Of a DNA stretch of 64,000 nucleotides, positions 1 through 10,230 are shown in pieces. Position numbers and translations under genes: made by a program. Positions within the stretch are counted from its first letter, which is position 1. Each line of letters starts with the position of its first letter. Below the pieces are notes generated by a model, which was not told where the DNA came from, did not search any database, and was given only the letters and a program-made list of their open reading frames with translations. The DNA lies in the NCBI RefSeq assembly GCF_000189635.1, contig NW_002476184.1:1-64000 (forward strand), in the 5' to 3' direction. The stretch is from Tetrahymena thermophila SB210. Taxonomy: Eukaryota > Ciliophora > Oligohymenophorea > Hymenostomatida > Tetrahymenidae.

Positions 1-15
1 CCCAACCCCAACCCC
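1..15. repeat. Telomeric C4A2 repeats, left chromosome end
   Basis: The first 15 bases are a little over two CCCCAA units on the 5' strand, the Tetrahymena-type telomere, followed at once by AT-rich DNA. This marks base 1 as a natural macronuclear chromosome end, with the repeat tract probably trimmed in assembly. Confidence 0.93.
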
Positions 16-593
16 TTTTTTATAAATATTTCATTTGATTTTAATCTCAAAAATAGCTTAAATGTTAATTAATCAATAAAATAAAGTTTGGGAAATTAAA
101 TAACTCTTTTTATTGGCTGACTTTAAAAATAAAATAAATTTACAATATTTAAAATTTTTTTTATAATAAAAATTTATTCATAAAACATTTTTATATAATT
201 TTATAATGGTTAACCTTAAAGCTGATCTATGATTTTTAGTGATGAAAAAGTTTTAAATTTAAAGTCTTTTTTATTTAATTATATTAAAAATTTTCAAAAA
301 TATATTCTATTTTATAAAATCCACATTCATAATATAACAGAAATATTCAAAATAGATAATATAAAAATTTGTTTAAATAAAAAAGTTCAATTATTATTTT
401 ATTAAATTAGACTAAATATATTTAATTTCAAAATTTATTAATTTCTGATGAATTATATTATATTAAGACCATTTTAGATTTGTGGATAAAATATTGTTAA
501 CTTTTACACTTTTTACATTAATCAAGCAAAACATGTAAAATAACATAAAAATTTATAATATAAATAATTTTTTTTGTTAAATTTTAAACTATT
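16..593. other. Subtelomeric AT-rich spacer
   Basis: This is the spacer between the telomere repeats and the 3' end of the first reductase gene. It is very AT-rich, with no ORF of interest on either strand. The part just next to the gene is similar to the 3' flank of the second reductase near 5270-5299, so the duplication reaches into this flank. Confidence 0.7.
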
Positions 594-1646
594 TCATCTT
601 CTAGGAGGGAAGGGGAGGAAAGTCTTGAAATCAACACCTTAATCAGGAGTGTTATCTAAGATTTCATCAACTTTCTTGATTACCTCTGGGGTAATTTTCT
701 TGTATAACTCAACACACTTTACAGTTTCTTCTAATTATTCGGGTCTAGAACATCCAGTAATAGCAGTTGAAACATCCTTATTAGCGATAACCCAGCACAT
801 AGCAAGCTAGGCTTAAGTCATTCCAAGTTCTTTAGCTAAAGATTCAAGGCTTGTGAGAAGTTTAATAAGCTTTTCCTTCTTATCAGCAGCAAAATAACTT
901 TCCCAAACACCCTTAAGGTAAGAATCTTCATTGAAAGTCTCCCATCTAGCTCCAGAAGGAATACCTCCTATATTATATTTACCAGTAAGGATACCACCAG
1001 CAAGAGGACTCCAAACAGTGGAACCCATTCTTGTCTTATCAAAGAGACGAGCATAATCAGCCTCAAATTTTTGTCTAACAAACATGTTGTATTAAGGTTA
1101 TTCAGCTGAGGGTTTAATTAAATTCTTTTCAGCACAAACTTCTCTAAGCTCATAGATTTAAGATGAAGTCCATTCAGAAGTACCCCAATAATGAATATAA
1201 CCTTCTTATATTAATTCAGTAAAAGCGCGAGCTACTTCTTCGAGAGGAGTTTCATGATCATATCTATGGCAGAATACTATATCAACATAGTCCAATTAAA
1301 GTCTCTTAAGAGAGTTCTTAACACCTTCCTTAATGTGCTTTCTATTCAAACCAAGTTAATTGACTCTCTTTTTATCACCCCACATAGTACCCCAGAAGAT
1401 CTTTGTTGATACAACTAAATCTTCTCTGGGAACATTAAGAGCCTATAATGCTACACCAAATTGCTTTTCACCTTCTCCAAAACCATAGAGCTCAGCAGTA
1501 TCAAAGAAATTAATCCCCAAATCCCAAGCTTTCTTAACATGTAAATTTGTTCTTTCTTGCCAATCAGGATTATTGCTATTAAGCCAGTTACCGAAGCTGA
1601 TAACTGAAACCTTTAAACCAGTGTTTCCTAACAATCTGTATTCCAT
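594..1646 (-). CDS. Aldo/keto reductase, Kv-channel-beta-like (paralogue 1)
   Basis: An intronless 350-aa gene in the ciliate code, from ATG at 1646 to TGA at 594-596, interrupted in the standard code by TAA/TAG glutamines. It is an NADP(H)-dependent aldo/keto reductase of the group closest to voltage-gated potassium channel beta subunits (AKR6-like): a TIM barrel reducing aldehydes or ketones. The start [14 protein letters not shown] is the usual family start. The catalytic tetrad is Asp49 and Tyr54 (FFDTAELYG), Lys82 (STKIFWG) and His127 (VFCHR). Later cofactor-site motifs GTSEW and [13 protein letters not shown] are present, as is the C-terminal nucleotide-binding segment around [13 protein letters not shown]. 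Length is normal. It is nearly identical to paralogue 2, including parts of both flanks. Family is sure; substrate is unknown, and whether it partners a channel is only an inference from homology. Confidence 0.95.
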
Positions 1647-3019
1647 TTTTTCTAGTTATTTATGATAATATTTCAAAATTATTTTTTTTTTAAGTTTTTA
1701 ATTTAATTAATTTATACAAAATACTTCTTTAAATTTCATCATATTTTAATAGAATTGGAAGTGTAAATTATATTCTGGAATCTTTCCTTTTTCTTTAATT
1801 AATTGTCTATGAAAAAATAATAAAAATGTTCAGACTAATAAAAATAAATCATATTTAATCAGAATTAAAACTAAAATTTGTCAAGTAGCAATTTCAATAA
1901 ACAAACATTATAGGCTTTGATTTTATTATTTAATTTTTAAAAATTCACTATTTATATTATAATTATTCCTAATTTTTTTATTATAATTTTATCTTTATAA
2001 GAAAATTATGTAAAATTCAGAAATTAAATCATTTTAATTTAAAAAAAAAATATTTTTACTTTTTATAAATTTTATGATTGGATAAGTTTACACTTGTTAA
2101 ATATAAATTTTCGAATTAATTTATGTTACATAAAAAGTAAAGAAATTATGTAATAATTAAAATTTTTCTTTAATAAGGCAATTACCTAATTTTGTTTTTA
2201 TTTTTATTCAAGAATTAAATAAAATATTAGAAAGCTATCAAATTATCTCCATTAAAAGAATTTTTAAAAATAATTTATTGCTACTCTCAAATCATTATTT
2301 ATATAGTAGGAAATAAATATTTAGTATAATATAAAAAGGTATCTAAATAAGTTTCAGACCCAAACAAAATTATATTTATTTTTTATGAATTTTTTTTAAG
2401 CTCATAGTTGATTTTAGTAAATATAAATATCATATATTTGATAAAAAACTCTAAATTTTAATAATCGACAAAGAAATTAGTTTGATTTTATATAGTTTCC
2501 AACATAAATATTAAATAAAGCTTAATATAATAAACATTTTAATTATTTGTTTTAATGATTTTTAAATTATTATATTAAATCAATTACTCTTTCTTAAAAA
2601 GGAATTATATAATAAAATATGCTCATTATATAATTTTTATATTCAATCTTTTTTATATACTGTTAATAAATAAACATTTAATTATTGATTTTAGTAAATT
2701 CAATATATTTTTAATTAAATTAAATTTTTTAAGTTAATCTTTTGATTTCTGTTTTTCTTATTTCAGGCATTTTCTTTTCATAAATATAAATTTATTTTTT
2801 AGATAAATTAAAAATTTTATTTAAATTTATCTAATTTTAAACAAATAAAAGTAATTTCCCTATAAATAGATTAAATAATTTTATATTTTTACAATTCATA
2901 ATTTTTCTGGATTTTAGAAACTTCTCATTATTACTAAAAAAATAAAAATATTTTAAATAATATCATAAAAACAAACTTTAACACCATTTTTTTTCTTAAA
3001 TAATAAATGAAATTTACTC
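1647..3019. other. AT-rich intergenic, duplicated reductase 5' flank
   Basis: No gene seen. The first ~300 bp upstream of reductase 1 match the flank of reductase 2 (about 6357-6670) with small gaps, for example the segment reading TTATATTCTGGAATCTTTCC at about 1767. The promoter region was therefore duplicated with the coding sequence. The rest is low-complexity AT-rich DNA. Confidence 0.65.
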
Positions 3020-3120
3020 TATGTCAAATTGTAAATTTGTAAGTTGAGTGCAGTTACTCAAACCTAATCCAATATTTTATGCCCCTTAATCATCAATGTT
3101 ATTACCCATTTGCAAACAAA
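3020..3120 (-). pseudogene. Leucine-rich-repeat gene fragment (LRR unit)
   Basis: On the minus strand with TAA read as Gln, this encodes one LRR unit of the ciliate type: NNIDDQGAQNIGLGL followed by SNCTQLTNLQF. The open stretch covers a single repeat, with no start or stop and AT-rich DNA on both sides. I read it as a remnant of a long LRR gene, not an expressed gene. At least five related units follow over the next 1.3 kb. Confidence 0.7.
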
Positions 3121-3253
3121 ATAAATCAATTTATTAACTATTTAAATTTGTTTTAAAACTTAAATAAAAATATAAATTATAATTCAAACTTTTTTTAAAA
3201 ATATCTTAAATGTTTAATTAAACATGATTTATATTTATAAAAGAGATAATTAA

Positions 3254-3338
3254 ATTGGGGATGATGGAGCTTCTACTATTGTTAGAGCACTTAGTAATTG
3301 CAAATTCCTTACTAATCTCAAATTTTAAATTGGGTAAA
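3254..3338 (+). pseudogene. LRR gene fragment, opposite orientation
   Basis: The plus strand encodes IGDDGASTIVRALSN followed by CKFLTNLKF, one LRR unit of the same family. It is the only unit here on the plus strand. It faces a minus-strand copy 33 bp away, so the two form a long imperfect inverted repeat. Confidence 0.7.
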
Positions 3339-3370
3339 ATTATTTTTATTTTTATTTTTTTATTGATAAC

Positions 3371-3457
3371 TACCAAATTTTAAAGTTGAGATTAGTAAGG
3401 AATTCGCAGTTACCAAGTGCTCTACTAATAGCATAAGCTCCATCATCCCCAATTTAA
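3371..3457 (-). pseudogene. LRR gene fragment, inverted partner of 3254-3338
   Basis: The minus strand encodes IGDDGAYAISRALGN followed by CEFLTNLNF. It is highly similar at DNA level to the reverse complement of 3254-3338. No initiation codon or terminator is associated with it. A further short echo of the same unit (the ATCATCCCCAATTTAA segment) lies at about 3549-3564. Confidence 0.7.
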
Positions 3458-3710
3458 TTTTAGCTTTTAAAATTCAAATCATGTTTAAATAAACATTTAA
3501 GACATTTTATAAATTTTATGTTTATTTAATACAAATTGAATAAGCTCAATCATCCCCAATTTAATTTTTTCTTTTTTTAATACAAATCATGTTTAATTAA
3601 GCATTTAAGACATTTTATAAATTTTGTTTATTTAATTCAAATTTGAGTAAAAAAGCTTAGAAATATTTTGTTTTAAAGTTATAAATGAAATAAATTTACA
3701 CTATCAAAAA

Positions 3711-3782
3711 TTCTAAATTTGTAAGTAGAGTGCAGTTACTCAAACCCAAACCGATATTTTATGCTCCTTAATCACCGATGTT
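3711..3782 (-). pseudogene. LRR gene fragment
   Basis: The minus strand encodes NIGDQGAQNIGLGL followed by SNCTLLTNL. It is very close to the units at 3020-3120 and 4252-4322. It covers a single repeat without start or stop. Confidence 0.7.
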
Positions 3783-3841
3783 AAAATTCTTAAATAAAAT
3801 TATATATAACTAACATAAATTAATATTTTTTTAAGATTTAT

Positions 3842-3882
3842 TCTGAGTGCATTTATATGTGCGAGTATTTCTATTCTATTCT
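3842..3882. repeat. Conserved 25-bp motif plus (ATTCT)n tract
   Basis: A 25-bp motif beginning TCTGAGTGCATTTATATGTG is followed by GCGAGT and then a short ATTCT pentamer run that abuts an LRR remnant at 3882. The same 25-bp motif recurs at 4436-4460, followed by a different pentamer, TTATC. Confidence 0.6.
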
Positions 3883-3912
3883 ATCACCGATGTTATTGCC
3901 GCTTTTCAAACA
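3882..3912 (-). pseudogene. LRR gene fragment (short)
   Basis: The minus strand reads LKSGNNIGD, the start of an LRR unit matching the others here. It is cut off on one side by the ATTCT pentamer tract. Confidence 0.5.
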
Positions 3913-4035
3913 AAATAAATAAATTTATAAATAGTTATATTTTTTGATAAAAAATCAAAATATAAAATAATTCAAACTTATTTTAGTTATCAATAAAAAA
4001 AAAAATATAAAATAATTTTATCAAATATAATAGAA

Positions 4036-4104
4036 AAGATTAGTAAGGAATTTGCAGTTACCAAGTGCTCTACCAATAGCAGAAGCTCCATCATTCCCAA
4101 TTTA
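4036..4104 (-). pseudogene. LRR gene fragment
   Basis: The minus strand encodes IGNDGASAIGRALGN followed by CKFLTNLF, the same unit type as at 3254-3457. It is flanked by AT-rich DNA, with no initiation or termination context. Confidence 0.7.
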
Positions 4105-4251
4105 ATTTTCTCTTTTATAAATGCAAATCATGTTTAATTAAATGTTTAAGGCATTTTATAAATTTTAAGTTCATTTAATTCAAATTGAATAAAAAAGTTT
4201 GGAAATATTTTTTAAAGTTATAATTGAAATAAATTTACTGTATCATAAATG

Positions 4252-4322
4252 CTAAATTTGTAAGTAGAGTGCAGTTACTCAAACCCAAACCGATATTTTA
4301 TGCTCCTTAATTACCAATGTTT
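4252..4322 (-). pseudogene. LRR gene fragment
   Basis: The minus strand reads NIGNQGAQNIGLGL followed by SNCTLLTNL. It is nearly a copy of 3711-3782, flanks included, so the ~540-bp spacing looks like an internal duplication of the remnant patch. Confidence 0.7.
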
Positions 4323-4435
4323 TGTGAACTAAAAAAGCTATTTTTTAAAGTTGAAAGTCAATAAAGAAATTATAATTACATTAATTATTAAATAATTTTA
4401 TAATAAAATTAATATATACCTTTTTAAGATGTATT

Positions 4436-4477
4436 TCTGAGTGCATTTATATGTGCGAGTTTATCTTATCTTATCTT
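4436..4477. repeat. Second copy of 25-bp motif plus (TTATC)n tract
   Basis: The motif at 3842-3866 is repeated here almost exactly. It is followed by three or four TTATC units instead of ATTCT. Confidence 0.6.
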
Positions 4478-5299
4478 AAAAAATAATTTCTTAAAAAAAA
4501 TTGATTATTTTAATTTAATATTTGACATATTTTATTTATACGGTAGACATATTTCAAAATTTAGTGGTTTTATTCTATTCATCTTAAAAATAATTCATAT
4601 TCTTTTATTTCAATGATTTAATCTTAGTACAATAAAATTCAGGTTAAAATATTAGTTGAAACTGTTAATAGTATTATTTATTATAGATGCGATTTTATAA
4701 TAATTTAAAAAATGATGAAATTTAAGAGTTTTGATAAATTTCTACTTTTACTCTCTTTTTCAGCTACACTTATGATTTACTTACTTTTTTAATAACTTAG
4801 ATGATTATATCCTTATAATAAACCTAATGATCCTTATTCATTATCAAATATTTGTAAATATTATATTAACAATCAATTTTAGATTAGTTAATTTGTAGCA
4901 AATTTTAATTGATATTGATTTATGATCACAGAAAGTAATAGTCAATTTATAATATTAGGAATTGTACTAAATATTTATTCAATGTTACTCAACTAAATAT
5001 GATTAAAATGTTTATCTAAAAAATTTAATAAAAGAAGTTTTTTTAATCTCAATATTTTAATATTTTGATGCTTTTTTCTATTATTTTAAAACAAAGTTTA
5101 TTATTTTATTCAATTAGACTAAAGATATTAATTAATTAATTCCACTATTTATTAGTTATTTGATCAATTATATTATTTTCCAAAATTTTAGATTAATATA
5201 TAAAATATTTTTAACTCATTACATTGATCAAGCTAAATAAACATAAAAAAACAAAAAAATTTATAATATAAGTAATTTTTTGTTAATTTTTAAGCTATT
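4478..5299. other. AT-rich intergenic
   Basis: No gene seen on either strand. The last ~130 bp resemble the 3' flank of reductase 1 (about 460-593), marking the edge of the tandem duplication. Confidence 0.65.
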
Positions 5300-6352
5300 T
5301 CATCTTCTAGGAGGGAAGGGGAGGAAAGTCTTGAAATCAACACCTTAATCAGGAATGTTATCTAAGATTTCATCAACTTTTTTGATTACTTCTGGGGTAA
5401 TTTTCTTGTATAACTCAACACATTTTACAGTTTCTTCTAATTATTCGGGTCTAGAACATCCAGTAATAGCAGTTGAAACATCTTTATTTGCAATAACCCA
5501 GCACATAGCAAGCTAAGCTTAAGTCATTCCAAGCTCTTTAGCTAAAGATTCAAGGCTTGTGAGAAGTTTAATAAGCTTTTCCTTCTTATCAGCAGCAAAA
5601 TAACTTTCCCAAACGCCCTAAAGGTAAAAATCTTCATTGAAAGCCTCCCATCTAGCTCCAGAAGGAATACCTCCTATATTATATTTACCAGTAAGGATAC
5701 CACCAGCAAGAGGACTCCAAACTGTAGAGCCCATTCTTGCCTTATCAAAGAGACGAGCATAGTCAACCTCGAATTTTTGTCTAACAAACATGTTGTATTA
5801 AGGTTACTCAGCTGATGGTTTAATTAAGCACTTTTCTGCACAAACTTCTCTAAGTTCGTAGATTTAAGATGAAGTCCATTCAGAAGTACCCCAATAATGA
5901 ATATAACCTTCTTATATTAATTCAGTAAAAGCACGAGCTATTTCTTCGAGAGGAGTTTCATGATCATATCTATGGCAGAATACTATATCAACATAGTCTA
6001 ATTAAAGTCTCTTAAGAGAGTTCTTAACACCTTCCTTAATGTGTTTTCTATTCAAACCAAGTTAATTGACTCTCTTTTTATCGCCCCACATAGTACCCCA
6101 GAAGATCTTTGTTGATATAACTAACTCCTCTCTTGGAACATTAAGAGCCTTTAAGGCTACACCAAATTGCTTTTCACCTTCTCCAAAACCATAGACTTCA
6201 GCGGTATCAAAGAAATTAATACCCAAATCCCAAGCTTTCTTAACATGTAAATTTGTTCTTTCTTGCCAATCAGGATTATTGCTATTAAGCCAGTTACCGA
6301 AGCTGATAACTGAAACCTTTAAACCAGTGTTTCCTAACAATCTGTATTCCAT
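5300..6352 (-). CDS. Aldo/keto reductase, Kv-channel-beta-like (paralogue 2)
   Basis: An intronless 350-aa gene, ATG at 6352 and TGA at 5300-5302, exactly the length of paralogue 1 and almost identical to it. It keeps the full tetrad (Asp49, Tyr54, Lys82, His127) and the GTSEW and [13 protein letters not shown] motifs. It differs at scattered codons, for example Lys in place of Gln at residue 68. The open frame with mostly conservative changes suggests it still makes an active NADP(H)-dependent reductase. Together with the duplicated flanks it points to a recent duplication of a unit of about 4.7 kb. Substrate unknown. Confidence 0.95.
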
Positions 6353-7689
6353 TTTTTCTAGTTATTTATGAATATGTTTTAAAGTATCTTTATTATAAGT
6401 ATTTAATTTAATTAATTTATACAAAACATTTAATTAACTTTCATCAATTTATAATAGAGTTGAAGGTGTAAATTATATTCTGGAATCTTTCCTTTTTTTT
6501 AATTAATTAATTGAGAAAAAAAAATATAATAGACCAGAGTAATAAAAATAAAGCATATTTAACCAGAATTAAAATTAAAATTTATTAAGTAGTAATTTGA
6601 ATAAGTAAATAAAATAGAACATTGATTTTATTATTTAGTTTTTAATAAATCACTATTTATATTATAATTATTCTTAATTTTTTAAAATTATACATGTAAT
6701 TTTGCTTGTTAGGTTTGCACTTGTTAAGATTAATTTTTTTTAAACCTTATTCAAAAATTATTATTATTATTTAATAAGTAAAAAAAAATATCAGAAAGAT
6801 ACCAAATTATATCTATTAAATAATTTTAAAAAATAAATTATTAATAATTAGATTAAAAATTTTTAAAATTAACAAATTAAAGTAAATAAAACTAAATATT
6901 TTATTAATTCTTAATTTTAATAGTCTTGATTGTAGTTTATCTAATTATATATTATATGGATAAGATAATAATTGAATGGAACATATATTAAATTAATTTT
7001 AATAATATTTTCTTTATTTATAATAAAAATACTGTAAATTGTATTCAAATTTCTAATTAAACATTATTTATTTTGATAAAATTTATATAAATTATTTCGG
7101 TGATCCTCTTAAAATAGAATGTACCAAAATAACATGCTTCAATGATTTTTAAATGATATTAAAAACTAAAATTTGATTAATTTAATAAAATTTCTTTTAT
7201 TTTATTTAAAAACATTTTCATTTGATTTATAAAGCGAATTTAATGCTTTCTTTTTTCTGAAAAATATTTAAAAAGCTATAAAGTTTTTAATTTGCATAAA
7301 CTTTCAAAATATTTACATAAGTAATTTTCTCAAATTAATTTGAAATTATTTTTATTTCGATAGTTAATTAAGTAATATTTTCTTTTTGATAATTAAATAT
7401 ATATATATATAAATGAAATAATCAAATTAATAAAAGGATTAGGTAGATTTTATCAAAAATTAAATATATTTATTTTGTAAATACTTTTGATTAATATGAT
7501 GCTGATTTATAAAAGCAATATCTATTTATTTTAGAAATAAACATTTTATTATCGAATGTGATAATTTTAATGTTTTAGAATGCTCTTTTTTAAAAATCAT
7601 GATTATAAAAAATATTTATTTTTATATTAAAAGTATGAATAAAAAAAACATAAAAAATAAAATTAGTTGATAATAACTATGAAATGATT
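6353..7689. other. AT-rich intergenic
   Basis: The first ~300 bp are the duplicated 5' flank shared with reductase 1. The remainder is low-complexity AT-rich DNA, including a short (AT)n run near 7400. No gene seen. Confidence 0.65.
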
Positions 7690-7776
7690 TCATCTTCTAG
7701 GAGGTAATGGAAGGAAGGTTTTAAAGTTGACTCCTTAATCAGGAGTTTTCCAATAATCTCGTTAATCCTCTTAAAA
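7690..7776 (-). pseudogene. 3' stump of an aldo/keto reductase gene
   Basis: The minus strand reads KRINEIIGKTPDQGVNF and then KTFLPLPPRR before TGA at 7690-7692. This is the last ~27 residues of the neighbouring reductases, in frame and with the normal stop. Upstream of it the similarity ends abruptly in AT-rich DNA. It is the remains of a fifth array member that lost its first ~320 codons, probably by deletion or unequal exchange. The tail is closest in sequence to paralogues 1 and 2. Confidence 0.85.
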
Positions 7777-7935
7777 ATTTATTTTAAAGTTTATAATAAA
7801 ATAAAAAAATTAGTGGAGTAATAAAATTAAATATAAAATTAAAAAACACTTAGATACAAATCAAGAAAAATAAAACATCTATTTGAATATATTAAAATAA
7901 AAAAATATTTTTTAATGAGTTGATTGATGAGATTT

Positions 7936-8988
7936 TCATCTTCTTTGAGGTAATGGAGTATAGTATTTAAAGTCAAAACCTTGATTAGGGGCATTGCCTA
8001 ATATCTCATCTATTCTTTTATTTATTTCTGGAGTAATCTTTTTGTAATGTTCAACACTTTTAACAATTTCTTCTAGTTGTTCTTATTTTGAGCTTGATGT
8101 AATTGCAGAAGACACATCTTTATTTGCAATAACCCAGCTCATAGCTAGCTATGATTAGCTCATACCTAATTCTTTTGCTAGATTTTCTAAACTTTAAAGA
8201 ATTTTGGTCAATCTTTCTCTATTATTAGGATCAAAGTAACTTTTCCAAAGCTTTTATAGGTATTAATCCTCAGAAAAGATTTCCCATCTAGAACCTGAAG
8301 GAACACCTCCTTAGTTATATTTTCCAGTAAGGAGGCCACAGTGAAGAGGACTGAAAACTGTAGATCCCATTCTAGTTTTATCAAATAAACGAGCATAATC
8401 AGCTTCAAATTTATCTCTTATAAGCATATTGTACTCAGGTTATTCAGCACAGGGTTTAATCAAATTTTTTTCACCACATACTTCTCTCATTTCGTAGATA
8501 TTTGCAGCACTCCATTCAGAAGTACCCCAATAGTGAACATAACCTTCTTATATTAACTCTGTGAAGGCACGAGCTATTTCTTCTAGGGGAGTTTCATGAT
8601 CAAATCTATGGCAAAAAACAATATCTATGTAATCTAGCTAGAGTCTTTGAAGTGAATTCTTAATTCCTTCCTTAATATGCTTTCTGTTCAGACCAAGTTA
8701 GTTAACTCTAAGTTTATCTCCTTTTTAGGTTCCCCAAAATAATTTTGTGGAAATAACTAATTCTTCTCTTGGAACATTCAAAGCTTTGAGAGCAACACCA
8801 AACTGCTTTTCTCCTTCACCATAGCCATACACTTCTGCAGTATCAAAGAAATTAATACCTAGATCCCATGCTTTTTTTACAATCTCAATAGTTCTTTGTT
8901 ACCAATCAGGATTATCACTGTTTAACCAATTTCCAAGACCTATAGTTGATACTTTTAATCCAGTATTACCAAGTAATCTATATTCCAT
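7936..8988 (-). CDS. Aldo/keto reductase, Kv-channel-beta-like (paralogue 3)
   Basis: An intronless gene of exactly 350 aa, ATG at 8988 and TGA at 7936-7938. It uses many TAA/TAG glutamines, so no long ORF appears in the standard code. The tetrad is complete: Asp49 and Tyr54 in [11 protein letters not shown], Lys82 in VISTKLFWG, His127 in VFCHR. It is more diverged than the 1/2 pair. The cofactor-loop segment that reads [13 protein letters not shown] in paralogues 1 and 2 is here FSPLHCGLLTGKY, and the C-terminal GCSRPEQ is replaced by SSSKQEQ. That suggests changed cofactor affinity or substrate range, which is inference. The 3' gene stump lies just downstream at 7690-7776. Confidence 0.93.
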
Positions 8989-10230
8989 TTTTTAGATTTT
9001 TATTTTTTGATGTGTTTTTTATTTTATTTAATTTTATATTTATTTTATTAATACTATTGAAGCTGCTTTTAAATAAATTTAAATTTCACTAAAATACTCC
9101 ATTTTTAAATTGGAGTGTTAAGAAAGTATAATTATATAATAAATTAAATAATTTAATAAAATCGAACTTTATATAATTAATAAAAAAGTAAGTATCCTTT
9201 CTAGAATAAATTAAGAACATAATTTAATTGATAAAAAATTATATTAGTAATAGTAAATGAATATAAATATTTAAAATTAATAGACGCTTTTTACTATCAA
9301 ATATAAGAACATTCTACTATGAGTAAGATGGTTTTCTGGAAAAAATGAAATTTTAAATCTAATAAAATAATAAAAGAAATCTTTACCCCAAAAAATTATA
9401 CTTAATTTTAATAAAAAAGCATTTTAAATTATTATGAAATATGAAGATTTTTTTTCTGAATAATTGCATTTAAAAATAATTTATCAATAGAATGATAACT
9501 TATTGTGGATAGAAATTTAGTTTAAATAAAAAGTTTATGTAATTAAAAATACAAAATATTAATATAGTGAAATTTACAATTTTAATTAGTTTTATAACTT
9601 AAATTTTTTTTACAATTATTATTTGTAAATTTAAAAAATTGATTCATTCTAAATCATAATACTAAAATAATCAGATTTCATTTTACTTTTTATATAAATT
9701 AAAACTTCAGATTACCAAAAACAAGTATTTTTTATTGGAGATTCAACAGTATTTTAATGGATTTAATGAAAGAATTTTACTTAAAAGTATTTTGAATATT
9801 TAAATCATACCTTGTTTAATTTCGAGGTATTTCTTTAACAATAAGTAAAAATAAATAGTAATCTAAATATAAAGAGAAAAAATCTTTATTATTTAGTTAT
9901 CCCTTAAACTTTATAAAACTTATTATGAAGTTTGAGATATTTAAGGAAATAATTTTTTTTTATTTTTTAAATAAAATTACTTGATAACAGTGTTTTTATT
10001 ATTAATCATTTTGTATTATTTAAATTTTTAATAAAGAAGAGTAATGAATGCATCTCTCTAAATAATTAATTTTTATTAACATATATTTTAATTAAGATAA
10101 ATAAAAATGTAATGATAAAATGTAGATGAAATTTATGAAATGGAAAATACCATATATAAAAAAAAGTTTTATCATAAATACCAAAAGTTTAGATTTATTT
10201 TAATAATATCAATTAATATATAAAATATTT
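8989..10230. other. AT-rich intergenic
   Basis: Separates paralogues 3 and 4. It is very AT-rich, with no ORF, repeat unit or RNA gene that I can recognise. Confidence 0.65.

Larger units (their letters stand above)
3254..3457. repeat. Inverted repeat made of two LRR units
   Basis: Arms of about 85 bp (3254-3338 and 3371-3457) are separated by a 32-bp AT-rich loop. The arms differ at scattered positions, so this is a diverged hairpin. The flanks are also inverted: an AAACATGATTT-type segment at about 3221-3231 reappears reversed at about 3476-3495. Confidence 0.75.

Noticed and set aside
594..1646. Reading the reductases as pseudogenes with many nonsense mutations
   Set aside because: All internal stops are TAA or TAG, at Gln positions, and each gene ends at TGA at the same codon, so the ciliate code applies.
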